Counted from the first letter of the stretch, positions 22,588 to 30,452 are shown. The stretch: DNA of 34,898 nucleotides from JAFGJQ01 sp964586145 (GCA_964586145.1 CAZPHH010000048.1:1-34898), one strand, 5' to 3'. Numbers and translations are program-made. The notes: generated from the letters alone by a model not told the origin.

Positions 22588-24603
22588 ATGGCTGCTTTGA
22601 ACGTTCAGGATATCCGCAACGTGGTGCTGGTGGGACACGGCGGCGCCGGGAAAACGTCCCTGGCCGAGGCCATGCTCCACAAGACCGGCGCGACCAACCG
22701 GCTGGGCAGCGTGCAGGACAAGTCCTCCGTTCTCGACTCCGCGGAGGACGAGAAGGAGAAACTGTGCTCCATCGACTCGGCGGTTTGTCACGTAACTCAT
22801 GCCGGCAAGCACATTAACATCGTGGACACCCCGGGCGGGATCGACTTCTGCGGGCAGGCGATTGCGGGCCTGATCGCCGCGGAAACCGCGATTCTGGTCA
22901 TCTCCGCCAGCGCCGGGATTGAGGTGAACACCCGCAAGATGATGGAGCGGGCCGGGCGGTACGGGCTGGGGCGGTTCATCGTCGTCAACAAGATCGGGGC
23001 GGAGAACGTCAACATCGAGCCACTGCTCGGCGCGATTCAGGAGATGTTCGGGCCGCAGTGCCAGCCGTTGAACCTGCCGGCGCCCGGGATGAAGAGCGTC
23101 GTGGATTGCTTCGGCCAGGACTCGGGGGACACGGCGTTCGGCGACGTGGCCGCCGCCCATGAGGGTTTCGTGGAGGCCATCGTCGGGTCCGACGAAGCCC
23201 TGATGGAGAAGTACCTCGGCGGCGAGGCCACGAATGAGGAGATTCGGGCCGCGGCGGCCAAGGCGGTGGCCGCCGGGGAGTTGATCCCCATCCTGTTTAC
23301 CGACGCCCGGACCGATGTCGGCGTCGCCGAGTTGTTGGACGCGATCTGCACGTTTGTCCCCAGCCCGCAGGCGGGCCTGAAGCGAGTGCTTAAGCGAGAG
23401 GCGGATGAGGTCGAGATCAACCCCGCAGACAGCAACTTCGTCGGGCAGGTGTTCAAGGTCACCAACCGGGCCAACATCAAGTACATCACCCTTCGCATCT
23501 TGTCCGGCAAGCTGACCAGCGACATCTCCCTGCACACGGTCGAGGAGAAAAGAGGGCTGCGGCCCGGCCAGTTGCATCGCTCGCAGGGCGACCAGCTCAG
23601 CGACCTGTCGGAGGGCGTCGCCGGCGACCTGATCACGCTGGCGAAGCTGGACGTGAAGGTGGGAGACACCCTGTTCACGGGTCCGGGAGGCGTGATCGAG
23701 ATGCCGCCGATGCCGTCCCCGATGTGCGCTAAGGCCATCACGCCGCAAAGCCGCGGCGACGAGGAGAAGGTGTCGGTGGCCCTTCGCCGATTCACCGAGG
23801 AAGACCCCTGCTTCCGGATCGAGCGAATTGCCCAGACGCACGAGTTGGTCGTACAGGGCGTGGGCGAGCTGCACCTGCAGACCGTCCTCAACCGGATGGC
23901 CAGGCAGTTCAAGCTCCACGTGGACGTGCATCCGCAGAAGATTCCGTATCGCGAGACGATCATGGGCTCGGCCATGAATGTGGAGTACACCCATAAGAAG
24001 CAGACGGGCGGGGCCGGGCAGTTCGGCCGCGTCATCATCAACCTGCTGCCCAACGAGCGGGGGGCCGGCTACGAATTCTTCGACAAGATCTTCGGCGGGG
24101 CCATCGATCTGTCCTTCCGGCCCAGCGTGGACAAGGGCGTTCGCCAGCAGTTGGAAGAGGGCGTGCTGGCAGGCTATCCCGTCGTGGACGTGAAGGTCGA
24201 ACTGATCGACGGCAAGACGCACCCGGTGGACAGCAAGGACATCGCCTTCCAGATCGCCGGGCGCGGGGCCTTCAAAGAGGCGTTCATGAAGGCCAAGCCC
24301 GTCCTCCTGGAGCCGATCGTCTTCATCGAGGTGACGGTGCCCACCGAGTACGTCGGCGACATTCTGGGCGACATCGCGTCGCGTCGCGGCCGGCCCGAGG
24401 GGCAGGACTCGCTCCCGGGTGACCTGGCCGTGGTCAAGGCCAAGGTCCCGCTGGCCGAGGTGTCGGATTACAACTCCCGGCTGTCCAGCATTACGGGCGG
24501 CCAGGGCAGCTTCTCGATGGAGTTGTCGCACTACGAGCAGGTCCCGTCGAACGTCCAGCAACAGGTGGTGGCGGCGGCTCAGAAAAAGAAGGAAGGAGAC
24601 TAG
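22588..24603 (+). CDS. Elongation factor G-like GTPase with degenerate G motifs
   Basis: A 671-residue protein with EF-G domains I-V: P-loop GHGGAGKT at 16-23, domain IV HKKQTGGAGQFGRV and a domain V ending near GDIASRRGRPEG. It is shorter than canonical EF-G (about 690-700). Key residues are changed: the switch-1 Thr position reads CSID (S61), the catalytic His after DTPG is Gly (DTPGG, G84), and NKxD reads NKIG (134-137). These fit the EF-G-like (EF-G2) paralogue group rather than the housekeeping factor. GTP specificity and turnover may be reduced. GGAGG lies six bases before the ATG, with its own strong promoter. It is cytoplasmic and single-gene, and neither rpsL, rpsG nor tuf is nearby, unlike the classical str operon. 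Confidence 0.88.
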   Translation: MAALNVQDIRNVVLVGHGGAGKTSLAEAMLHKTGATNRLGSVQDKSSVLDSAEDEKEKLCSIDSAVCHVTHAGKHINIVDTPGGIDFCGQAIAGLIAAETAILVISASAGIEVNTRKMMERAGRYGLGRFIVVNKIGAENVNIEPLLGAIQEMFGPQCQPLNLPAPGMKSVVDCFGQDSGDTAFGDVAAAHEGFVEAIVGSDEALMEKYLGGEATNEEIRAAAAKAVAAGELIPILFTDARTDVGVAELLDAICTFVPSPQAGLKRVLKREADEVEINPADSNFVGQVFKVTNRANIKYITLRILSGKLTSDISLHTVEEKRGLRPGQLHRSQGDQLSDLSEGVAGDLITLAKLDVKVGDTLFTGPGGVIEMPPMPSPMCAKAITPQSRGDEEKVSVALRRFTEEDPCFRIERIAQTHELVVQGVGELHLQTVLNRMARQFKLHVDVHPQKIPYRETIMGSAMNVEYTHKKQTGGAGQFGRVIINLLPNERGAGYEFFDKIFGGAIDLSFRPSVDKGVRQQLEEGVLAGYPVVDVKVELIDGKTHPVDSKDIAFQIAGRGAFKEAFMKAKPVLLEPIVFIEVTVPTEYVGDILGDIASRRGRPEGQDSLPGDLAVVKAKVPLAEVSDYNSRLSSITGGQGSFSMELSHYEQVPSNVQQQVVAAAQKKKEGD

Positions 24604-24700
24604 GCAGCCCGCATAATCCACATATTTGACCCGTACTCTGCATTGTTCCCAGGTTCCCAACTTGGCGGAATATGTAGTTCAACTCACTGCTGGGAAAGGA

Positions 24701-24729
24701 TTTACAATCGGATTGCCTGTCCATGGATA
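24701..24729 (+). promoter_or_regulatory. Possible promoter of the small RNA candidate
   Basis: TTTACA at 24701-24706, a 17-bp spacer, then TGGATA at 24724-24729. Matches are 5 of 6 and 3 of 6. A transcript would begin near 24736 and run to the terminator at 24905. Confidence 0.35.
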
Positions 24730-24735
24730 TGGATG

Positions 24736-24905
24736 GCGTGATCGCGCGTGCCCGTCTGGCGTTTGCCTTCCGCGAGGACCGTGCCTATGGTGATTATGGA
24801 ACGATTTATGCGGACGTTCGCCTTCGGGCGTGAACCATAGCGCTTTTCCCCTCCGGAAAGCACCGGGCCTGTCCCCCAAAGGACAGCCCGGTGTTTTCTT
24901 TTTTC
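24736..24905 (+). ncRNA. Candidate structured small RNA, unknown class
   Basis: About 170 nt. An outer pairing CTATGGT (24785-24791) with ACCATAG (24834-24840) encloses a hairpin CGCC-TTCG-GGCG (24819-24830) whose loop is the very stable C(UUCG)G tetraloop. Next comes a 7-bp hairpin (24842-24848 with 24855-24861, one G-U pair), then the terminator. It does not show the signature sequences of SRP RNA, RNase P RNA or tmRNA. It could also be a processed 3' leader of the EF-G-like transcript. Confidence 0.4.
24861..24905 (+). terminator. Strong intrinsic terminator
   Basis: A 13-bp GC-rich stem (24861-24874 with 24881-24893, one bulged C) and a six-base loop, followed by TTTTCTTTTTT. It works for plus-strand transcripts, either the RNA candidate or read-through from the EF-G-like gene. 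Confidence 0.9.
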
Positions 24906-24967
24906 TGCGATGGGTCCTCCGTCGCCCCGCGGTTTCTGGCGAGCCGGCCTGCCCCGAGCCACGTCCT

Positions 24968-25534
24968 TCAGAGGTGCTCAATGAACAGAGATCTGCCGCG
25001 AAGCGCGCGCATCCGGGTACGTATGATCTCGGCCACGTGGTCGGCCCCTCGAACACCGCAGAGCGTGACGGATCGATGGGAGGCATCGGTCGAGAGCACT
25101 TCAACGGACCCGAGCCCGAAGAGCCGATCAATGACGGTCTTGTGGACACGTACGTCATCCACGCGGATCAGCTCGGTCTGGTCAATGGTCAGCCGGAGGA
25201 TTCCGCGGTCGAGGAAAAGTCTCTCCGCGGTCACCCGATAGCGTGATCCGTAGATCCGCAGGAACAGGCGCGCCGCGATGAACAGAGCCGACAGGGTGAT
25301 GGGGACCCCTGCGACGTACCACGCGGCGGCGCCCGAGAGGGCGTCGATCCGGGCGATCAGCAGGGTGTACAGGATGGCGGCGGCGAACCAGAGCCCGATG
25401 CCGCCGGCATGGTGAAGCCAGTGGGTCCGTCCCGCCCAGAGGTCGTGTTCGGGCGCCTTGGGGGGGGTGGCGGCCGGGCTCGGTGCAAGCCGGGGCTCAT
25501 CGCGAGTCTCGTTCATCTGTGGTTCCGGGTCCAT
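24968..25534 (-). CDS. Bacterial PH-domain (bPH2/YdbS-like) membrane protein
   Basis: A 188-residue protein with a polar Pro-rich N-terminus (about 1-35) and two adjacent transmembrane helices (about 45-62 and 70-92). A bacterial pleckstrin-homology domain follows, marked by SRYRVTAERLFLDRGIL, LTIDQTELIRVDDVRV and LFGLGSVEVLSTD. The domain packs as a beta barrel on the membrane face, and family members are thought to bind other membrane proteins. The final residues (GRSLFIEHL) close the domain helix. A second start at 25516 (MNETRDEP) is possible. It is a lone gene convergent with the structured intergenic region. Confidence 0.87.
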   Translation of the reverse strand: MDPEPQMNETRDEPRLAPSPAATPPKAPEHDLWAGRTHWLHHAGGIGLWFAAAILYTLLIARIDALSGAAAWYVAGVPITLSALFIAARLFLRIYGSRYRVTAERLFLDRGILRLTIDQTELIRVDDVRVHKTVIDRLFGLGSVEVLSTDASHRSVTLCGVRGADHVAEIIRTRMRALRGRSLFIEHL

Positions 25535-25585
25535 GGGGTGCCCCTAAAAGAGTGTCTGGGATCGCCTTGACGAACGCGAGGGCCT

Positions 25586-25614
25586 ATCGTATCGCGGAGC
25601 CGTCCGGTTGGCAC
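25586..25614 (-). promoter_or_regulatory. Possible promoter of the PH-domain gene
   Basis: On the minus strand: GTGCCA, a 17-bp spacer, then TACGAT. Each element matches the consensus at 4 of 6 positions. Confidence 0.35.
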
Positions 25615-25768
25615 CTGCGTTGCCGCCCCCGGGCCACGCCGGTGTGTCGGCCCGTCGCCGTCCGGGCGAGGGGAGGCGCGTGACGACGTGGGAATTCCGG
25701 TTTTTCGGCGGTTGTTTTCGGGTTGCGGAACCCTTCCGGCCGATGTAACAAATCCCCGTGAAACCGGC

Positions 25769-25796
25769 TTGACGAGGGGGCGCGTCCTACTAGACT
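25769..25796 (+). promoter_or_regulatory. Promoter of the DUF2007-like gene
   Basis: TTGACG at 25769-25774, a 16-bp spacer, then TAGACT at 25791-25796. Transcription would start near 25803, about 75 nt before the ATG at 25878. Confidence 0.45.
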
Positions 25797-25877
25797 GCTG
25801 GCGCGATTCGCCCGTCGGGCACGCGAGGTGGATTGTCGGTGAGGCAAGTTCAGCGTTTTCGAAGCGAGCGAGAAGCT

Positions 25878-26288
25878 ATGGTACATCAGGAGTTCGGACA
25901 ACCTGCTCTGGGAGTTGAGACGCTTCATAGTGAGTTCGTTCCGGTGCTGTTCGCGGCGGGAATGGGGCAGGCACGCTCATGCAAGGCGTTGCTGGAGGCC
26001 AACAACATTCCCGTGGTTCTCGAGAGCGAGCGCGGCCTCGACAAGATTTACAGTGCGTTCGCCCGGTCCGTTCCCGTGCTGGTGCCGGACAGCATGCACG
26101 ACCGGGCGTCGGAGTTGATTGCCGAGGCCGAGCGCAGCGGGGCGGCCGGGTTGCAGTGCAGCGGCGACGATGAAGACGAGGAATTCGAAGACGACCTCGA
26201 CGACGAGGACGACCTCGACGACGAGGATTTCGACGACGATTTCGACGATTTCGACGACGACGAGGAGGAAGATCTCGACGAGGATTGA
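25878..26288 (+). CDS. DUF2007-like protein with a long acidic tail
   Basis: A 136-residue protein. Residues 20-85 (PVLFAAGMGQARSCKALLEA, IPVVLES and VPVLVPDSMHDRASELIAEA) match the small ferredoxin-like fold of DUF2007-type putative signal-transducing proteins. Residues 97-136 are almost pure Asp/Glu: 33 of 40 are acidic, broken only by single Leu or Phe. The open frame extends to a GTG at 25833, but the ATG gives the more natural N-terminus. It is soluble, with no signal peptide. It lies 89 bp before the Arg-rich protein gene on the same strand. The acidic tail could bind metal, basic protein or act as a nucleic-acid mimic; this is inference. Confidence 0.75.
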   Translation: MVHQEFGQPALGVETLHSEFVPVLFAAGMGQARSCKALLEANNIPVVLESERGLDKIYSAFARSVPVLVPDSMHDRASELIAEAERSGAAGLQCSGDDEDEEFEDDLDDEDDLDDEDFDDDFDDFDDDEEEDLDED

Positions 26289-26377
26289 GCCGTCCGGCCT
26301 CGCAGGCAATCGCCCCGGCGGGGCCAAACCGCTTCCCGGACTCAAAGTACCCCCTCCGGTTGTCCGATAACAGCATC

Positions 26378-26746
26378 ATGGATTCGATACCGACCAGTGC
26401 AGAGGACGGGCCCGGGGCGGGTACGGACCCCGCGCGCCCGCCGATGGAGCGTCGCCGCCGGACGGAACGCCGAGCGGGCGTGGAACGCCGCAGCGGGCTG
26501 GACCGGCGCCGCGGACCCGGGCGCCGGCGCGGCGATCTGCGTCGGGAGGCCGAGGAGGGGGAGATTTCGGGCGATCTGCTCGAATTCCTGATGGCCATCG
26601 ACGAGTACAAACGCGTCAACGAGCGGCCGTTCCCCTCTTGGTCGGAAGTCTTTGAGATCGTACACTATCTGGGGTATCGTAAGGTGGCCCCCCGGGCGAC
26701 CCACGTCAACGCGCCCAGCGATCCCAACCGACCGGGCGGCGGATAG
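26378..26746 (+). CDS. Arg-rich hexapeptide-repeat protein with a helical C-terminal domain
   Basis: A 122-residue protein. Residues 24-53 are five six-residue units of the form [E/D/G]RRxGx (for example ERRAGV, ERRSGL, DRRRGP, GRRRGD), with 16 Arg in the 34 residues from 24 to 57. The second half, FLMAIDEYKRVNERPFPSWS followed by EVFEIVHYLGYRKV, looks like a small winged-helix or LexA-type helical domain. This two-part layout recurs in Planctomycetota proteins of unknown function. No good ribosome binding site precedes the ATG, and the frame is open back to 26285. The basic repeat suggests nucleic-acid or acidic-protein binding; the preceding gene makes a polyacidic protein. Confidence 0.65.
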   Translation: MDSIPTSAEDGPGAGTDPARPPMERRRRTERRAGVERRSGLDRRRGPGRRRGDLRREAEEGEISGDLLEFLMAIDEYKRVNERPFPSWSEVFEIVHYLGYRKVAPRATHVNAPSDPNRPGGG

Positions 26747-26797
26747 GCACGGTTCGGGAGCGGGGTCCTCGGAGGCATGCAAGGAGACGGACACGGG

Positions 26798-27454
26798 ATG
26801 GATCCGGCCGGACAGGTCATCCTGGTTCTGAAGGTATTGCTGCACGTCGGGCCCGTAGCAGCGTACTTCATCACGCTGGGTCTGGTGAACAGCCAGTCCA
26901 GCCCCAAGATGGTGGACGCCCGGACGGATTTCCTCGCGCTGACCTTCGTCTTCTGCCCGTTGCTGTATTGGCCGGTGCCCGGTCTGGTCCAGAGCGGCTT
27001 GTGGTGGGTCGTCCTGCTCGGGCTGGCCGTTCTGCTGCCGGTGTTCCAGTCGTTTCTGAGTCGGGTCGGGGAAGGGTGGGTGGTCTACAACATCTCCGAC
27101 CGCCGGGCGATCCGCCTGCTGGACCGGGCCGCGCGTGAGTTAGGCCGGTCCTGCTCGTGGGACGACCGCACGCTGCGGCTGGATGACGGCCGCGTGAGCC
27201 TGCGGCTCTCTGCGTTGCCTGTGCTGCGGAACGTCACCGTGCATGTGCAGACGAATGACGACGAGGGTCGGCGGGTTGCGGCGGCCTTTCGCGAGCGGTT
27301 TTCCGCCCTGTTGTCCACGCACCAGTTGCTGCCCTCGGTGACCGGCTCGTGCCTGTTGCTGCTGGGCGTCGGCCTGATGATGCTGCCCCTCTGGATGATG
27401 TCGCGGCACAGCGCCGCCATCGCGGAGGTGGTCAACCGCTGGCTGCTGAGTTGA
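26798..27454 (+). CDS. Small membrane protein of unknown function
   Basis: A 218-residue protein counted from the ATG at 26798 (AAGGAG eleven bases upstream); an ATG seven codons earlier has GGAGG too close to it. Three N-terminal transmembrane helices (about 8-28, 45-62 and 66-85) are followed by a soluble segment (SDRRAIRLLDRAARELGRSC, then a strand-rich RLDDGRVSLRLSALPVLRN) and a final helix (LLLLGVGLMMLPLWMM). No enzyme motif is seen. It is the last gene of a plus-strand run that begins with the DUF2007-like gene and is convergent with the histidine kinase. Confidence 0.65.
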   Translation: MDPAGQVILVLKVLLHVGPVAAYFITLGLVNSQSSPKMVDARTDFLALTFVFCPLLYWPVPGLVQSGLWWVVLLGLAVLLPVFQSFLSRVGEGWVVYNISDRRAIRLLDRAARELGRSCSWDDRTLRLDDGRVSLRLSALPVLRNVTVHVQTNDDEGRRVAAAFRERFSALLSTHQLLPSVTGSCLLLLGVGLMMLPLWMMSRHSAAIAEVVNRWLLS

Positions 27455-27525
27455 TCCGTTCCGCCGGTCCGGCCTTCCAGCCACGTCAGTTCCAGCCTCT
27501 GCGTACGCGCAGTCCGGGAGCCCTG

Positions 27526-27551
27526 CACCCTGAGACGGTGCTCTCGGGGTG
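27526..27551. terminator. Hairpin between convergent genes
   Basis: CACCC-T-GAGA (27526-27535) pairs with TCTC-G-GGGTG (27542-27551) with one T-G pair, giving a 10-bp stem and a six-base loop. There is no T-tract. It lies between the convergent membrane-protein and histidine-kinase genes. Confidence 0.4.
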
Positions 27552-27562
27552 TGGCACCGGCC

Positions 27563-29545
27563 TCAGGCGGGGCCGGGAGTCCGATCCTCTTGCGGGTCCT
27601 CCGAACGAAGCAACGTCAGAGAGAAGCAGGCCCCCGTGGACGACGTGGACGGGCAGAGGGTTAACCTCCCCCCGAGAAGGCGGGCCCAGCTTCGGGCGAG
27701 GGCCAGGCCCAGACCGATGCCGCCCGGCTGGGCGGCGGTCGCGGACCGCCCGCGTCGGAACGGTCGGAAGATCACCCGCCGGTCGCGGCGGCGGATGCCG
27801 GGGCCGTTGTCCTGCACGTCCAGGCGAAGGTCACCGTTGTCGGCAGCCGCGCGCAGCACGACCCGTGGCGGGTCCCCGTCGGCGGCGTATTTGCAGGCGT
27901 TGTCGATGAGGTTTCCCAGGATCTGCGTGACGAGCTGCACGTCGGTCTGCACGATGCGATCCCCCATGCCGTTGAGGTCGACCTCCAGGGTGAGGCCGGC
28001 CCGCCGGCAGCGCTCCTCATACCGCTGCTTCACGTCGTCGATCAGCTCGCGGACCTGCACGGGGCGCGCGTTGAGCCGTGCGGTCTGATTCTCCACGCGT
28101 GAGTATTCGAGAATGCCGGAGACCAGGTCGGAGAGGCGTTGGGATTCGCCGCGCAGGGCCTCGATGTAGCTGCCGCGGCGGTCCTCGGGCACCAGGCCGT
28201 CACAGAGCATGTCCGTGTAGAGGCACAGCGTGGTGAGCGGCGTGCGCAGCTCGTGGGTGACCGCGTACGCAAACTGCGAACGGCGCTCGCTCATGACCAG
28301 CAGGCTGCGGATGCCGATGCCCACGGCCACCAGGGCCAGCAGGGCCGCGCCCCACGCAAACCACAGCGTCGTGTCCGTCCCCTGCCAGACCGAAAGGCCG
28401 GCCAGGGCGACCGGTTCGGTGGCGAGCCGCACCGGGATGGAGGCCAGGGTCACTTCGGGGTCGTATTCGCCGCCGGGTTCGACGATCTCCAGTCGCGCGG
28501 AGTCGAACAGGTCGTGGATTTCCTCCAGCAGCAGCGCGGACAGCACCGGCCAATCCACCAGAAAGCCCTGGTAGACGGTGTAGCCCTCTGCCTCGACGGT
28601 GCGAACCATGGCGAGCATCGGCGTGTCCGCGCCGGGGTGCGTCATCCAGAGAGCATTCATCGGGCTGACGGTTACGGTGACGCAGCCCAGTTGGGCAAGC
28701 TGCCGAGGCGAATCGTTGAAGAGGGCGAAATTGTGGATGTTTCCCAGGGCCACGTCCGCCGGATCGCAGACCTGGGGCGGGCGGTTGAACTCCTGCAACG
28801 CCTGGGTCTGACTGAGGCGTGCCATGGGTTCCTGTCGCATTTGCCCGGCCTGCGGTTGCAGGCTTCGGGGGTGCGGCGAAGGCGTCTCCGCGGACGACTT
28901 CGACGAGACGTCCGCCGGTCGCTGCGCTCGTACTTCGGACTGGACCACTTCCGCGCCGGCCAGACGGTCCGCGACCACGTCGGCGTGGCCTTCTCCGATG
29001 CTCCAGAGACGGGGCGTCTGGGCAACGCTTTCCGCGAAGTCCGAGTAGGTGTACGACTCGGACAGGGACTCCAGTAGCCCCTGCTGCGCGACGGGCTCGC
29101 TGATTGCGGTCTGCGGCTCCCACTGCACCTGCACGTCGCCGATCGGAATCTGCGGAGAGCTCCAGCCGGTGCGCGGCGAGAGATGGAAGTGCAGGAGGAT
29201 CCAGTGCTCGACGTTTCGGCGGTCCAGCAGGGGGGACGGTTCAATCACGCGCCCGGTCAGATCCTCGCCGGTGATGAGCGACGCTCTCGGGGCGAAGTAG
29301 TAGCTGGCGTACTCCCAGTAGGGGCGCGACGCTTCCTTGGCCAGCACGTTCATCACAAGCGGGTCGATCCGCCAGAGAGCCAGGCGCAACCGCCGCTGGT
29401 GGTCCTCCTTGATCTCGCCCAGCCGTTCCGCGTTCCGGAGCCGAAGCGAGACGGCACTGGCCCAGGTCAGACCGCCCAGCACCAGCAGGGCAATCAGGCC
29501 GAAGCACAGCGTTGCGAGCTTTGCACTTCGGGAGGCAGTGGACAT
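27563..29545 (-). CDS. Sensor histidine kinase with large extracytoplasmic domain
   Basis: A 660-residue kinase. A helix at about 9-31 and a second at 394-417 flank a sensor region of about 360 residues, far larger than in PhoR-type kinases. There is no clear HAMP or PAS domain; only about 12 residues link the second helix to the DHp domain. The phosphoacceptor is H431 in AVTHELRTPLT. The ATPase domain has the N box NLIDNACKYA, G1 DNGPGI and G2 GGIGLGLALA. The start lies three bases after the response-regulator stop, so the two genes are coupled. It signals to the OmpR-type regulator; the stimulus is unknown, but the PiT/DUF47 neighbours suggest phosphate. Confidence 0.92.
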   Translation of the reverse strand: MSTASRSAKLATLCFGLIALLVLGGLTWASAVSLRLRNAERLGEIKEDHQRRLRLALWRIDPLVMNVLAKEASRPYWEYASYYFAPRASLITGEDLTGRVIEPSPLLDRRNVEHWILLHFHLSPRTGWSSPQIPIGDVQVQWEPQTAISEPVAQQGLLESLSESYTYSDFAESVAQTPRLWSIGEGHADVVADRLAGAEVVQSEVRAQRPADVSSKSSAETPSPHPRSLQPQAGQMRQEPMARLSQTQALQEFNRPPQVCDPADVALGNIHNFALFNDSPRQLAQLGCVTVTVSPMNALWMTHPGADTPMLAMVRTVEAEGYTVYQGFLVDWPVLSALLLEEIHDLFDSARLEIVEPGGEYDPEVTLASIPVRLATEPVALAGLSVWQGTDTTLWFAWGAALLALVAVGIGIRSLLVMSERRSQFAYAVTHELRTPLTTLCLYTDMLCDGLVPEDRRGSYIEALRGESQRLSDLVSGILEYSRVENQTARLNARPVQVRELIDDVKQRYEERCRRAGLTLEVDLNGMGDRIVQTDVQLVTQILGNLIDNACKYAADGDPPRVVLRAAADNGDLRLDVQDNGPGIRRRDRRVIFRPFRRGRSATAAQPGGIGLGLALARSWARLLGGRLTLCPSTSSTGACFSLTLLRSEDPQEDRTPGPA

Positions 29546-29548
29546 GGG

Positions 29549-30286
29549 TCAGCTTCCAGTTTCCGCGGGCTCGGCCTCCGCCCGGACCTCCGGCCCCAGC
29601 ATATAGCCCTGGCCGCGGACCGTCACCACCCAATCGCCGCCGGTCTCACGATCTTCGCCGGCGAGCTTGGCCCGCAGCCGCGTAATGTGCATGTCAATCG
29701 CCCGGGTCTCCAGTGACTCGGCGCTGATGCCCCAGACGTGGGTGAGCAGTTCCTCACGCGAGATGGTCCGGCCGTAGTTGGCGGCCAGATGCAGCAGCAC
29801 GCCCGATTCCATTTCGGTCAGGGCCGCGCGCCGACCGTCGGCGAACACGACCTCTCGTCGCTGAAAGTCTACCGCGGCCCCCGGTCCCGTCAGGCCCCGG
29901 ATGGCCGGGGGTCGCCCACCGCTGCGGCGGAGGACGGCCTCCACGCGGGCGAGCAATTCCCGGGCGGAGAACGGTTTGACGACATAGTCATCCGCACCCC
30001 GGCGCAGGCCGCGGACGCGGTCTTCCTCGGAGCCGCGTGCGGTCAGGATGATGACCGGCAGGTGCGTGTGCGTCTGGCGGAGTTGGGTCAGAACGTCGAG
30101 ACCGTCCAGACCGGGCAGAAGCAGGTCGAGCAGGACCAGATCCACGCCGAGGCGGCGGGCCTCGACCAGGCCGGTGGGGCCGTCGGCCGCTTCGATGGCC
30201 TGGTAGCCGGCGGCCGTCAGGGCGTCGGCGATGCCGCGACGGATCAGCGCTTCATCCTCGATGACGACCACGCAGCGTTTCCTCAC
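29549..30286 (-). CDS. OmpR/PhoB-type response regulator
   Basis: A 245-residue regulator with a receiver domain (acid pocket E10-D11-E12, phosphoacceptor D54, T82 and K104) and a winged-helix DNA-binding domain (REELLTHVWGISAESLETRAIDMHITRLR). The GTG at 30286 is preceded by GAGGG and is preferred; the frame stays open to 30466 but that N-terminus is not receiver-like. It binds DNA as a dimer to activate target genes after phosphorylation by the downstream kinase. A Pho-box-like repeat lies upstream, which would suit autoregulation. The conserved-family call is firm, but PhoB identity is not proven. Confidence 0.93.
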   Translation of the reverse strand: MRKRCVVVIEDEALIRRGIADALTAAGYQAIEAADGPTGLVEARRLGVDLVLLDLLLPGLDGLDVLTQLRQTHTHLPVIILTARGSEEDRVRGLRRGADDYVVKPFSARELLARVEAVLRRSGGRPPAIRGLTGPGAAVDFQRREVVFADGRRAALTEMESGVLLHLAANYGRTISREELLTHVWGISAESLETRAIDMHITRLRAKLAGEDRETGGDWVVTVRGQGYMLGPEVRAEAEPAETGS

Positions 30287-30377
30287 GACTGGCCCTCGAA
30301 GACGGGCGGTCGGCTTCCCACGCCCCCGGCTGCCTGGACGGGACGTGCGCCCGCGCCGCCCCGCGGAACACTCCCTT

Positions 30378-30423
30378 ATCGTACCACCCGCGGGGCGAGC
30401 GTGGGGTAACCACATTGTAACAA
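30378..30423 (-). promoter_or_regulatory. Pho-box-like repeat and promoter upstream of the response regulator
   Basis: On the minus strand, TTGTTAC (30423-30417) and TGGTTAC (30412-30406) are 7-mers differing at one position, separated by four bases, so the period is 11 bp. That is the layout of PhoB/PhoP operators. A -10 like TACGAT lies at 30383-30378. The spacing of 22 bp from repeat to -10 is longer than in classical Pho promoters. Confidence 0.4.
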
Positions 30424-30452
30424 AGACCGAGGGCCGGCACCCCCGGGCCGGC

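Larger units (their letters stand above)
24604..24967. other. Long intergenic region with conserved-looking structure
   Basis: This 364-bp stretch between the EF-G-like gene (ends 24603) and the convergent PH-domain gene (ends 24968) is AT-richer than its surroundings in its first half. It holds an inverted repeat (TTCCCAG 24646-24652 with CTGGGAA 24690-24696), a possible promoter (24701-24729), three nested hairpins and a strong terminator. A 37-codon open frame at 24723-24833 has no ribosome binding site. Confidence 0.7.
25535..25877. other. Divergent regulatory region
   Basis: This 343-bp region between the PH-domain gene (minus) and the DUF2007-like gene (plus) carries no credible gene. 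It holds one promoter candidate for each side, at 25586-25614 (minus) and 25769-25796 (plus). Confidence 0.6.

Noticed and set aside
24723..24833. 37-codon open frame inside the structured intergenic region
   Set aside because: It has no ribosome binding site and overlaps predicted RNA stems. It is kept as a weak alternative to the small RNA.
24861..24905. Terminator serving the minus-strand PH-domain gene
   Set aside because: The T-tract follows the stem only on the plus strand, so it does not terminate the minus-strand gene in the standard way.
26165..26288. Repetitive GAC/GAG run as a microsatellite or CRISPR-like array
   Set aside because: It is in frame and encodes the acidic tail; there are no regular spacers.
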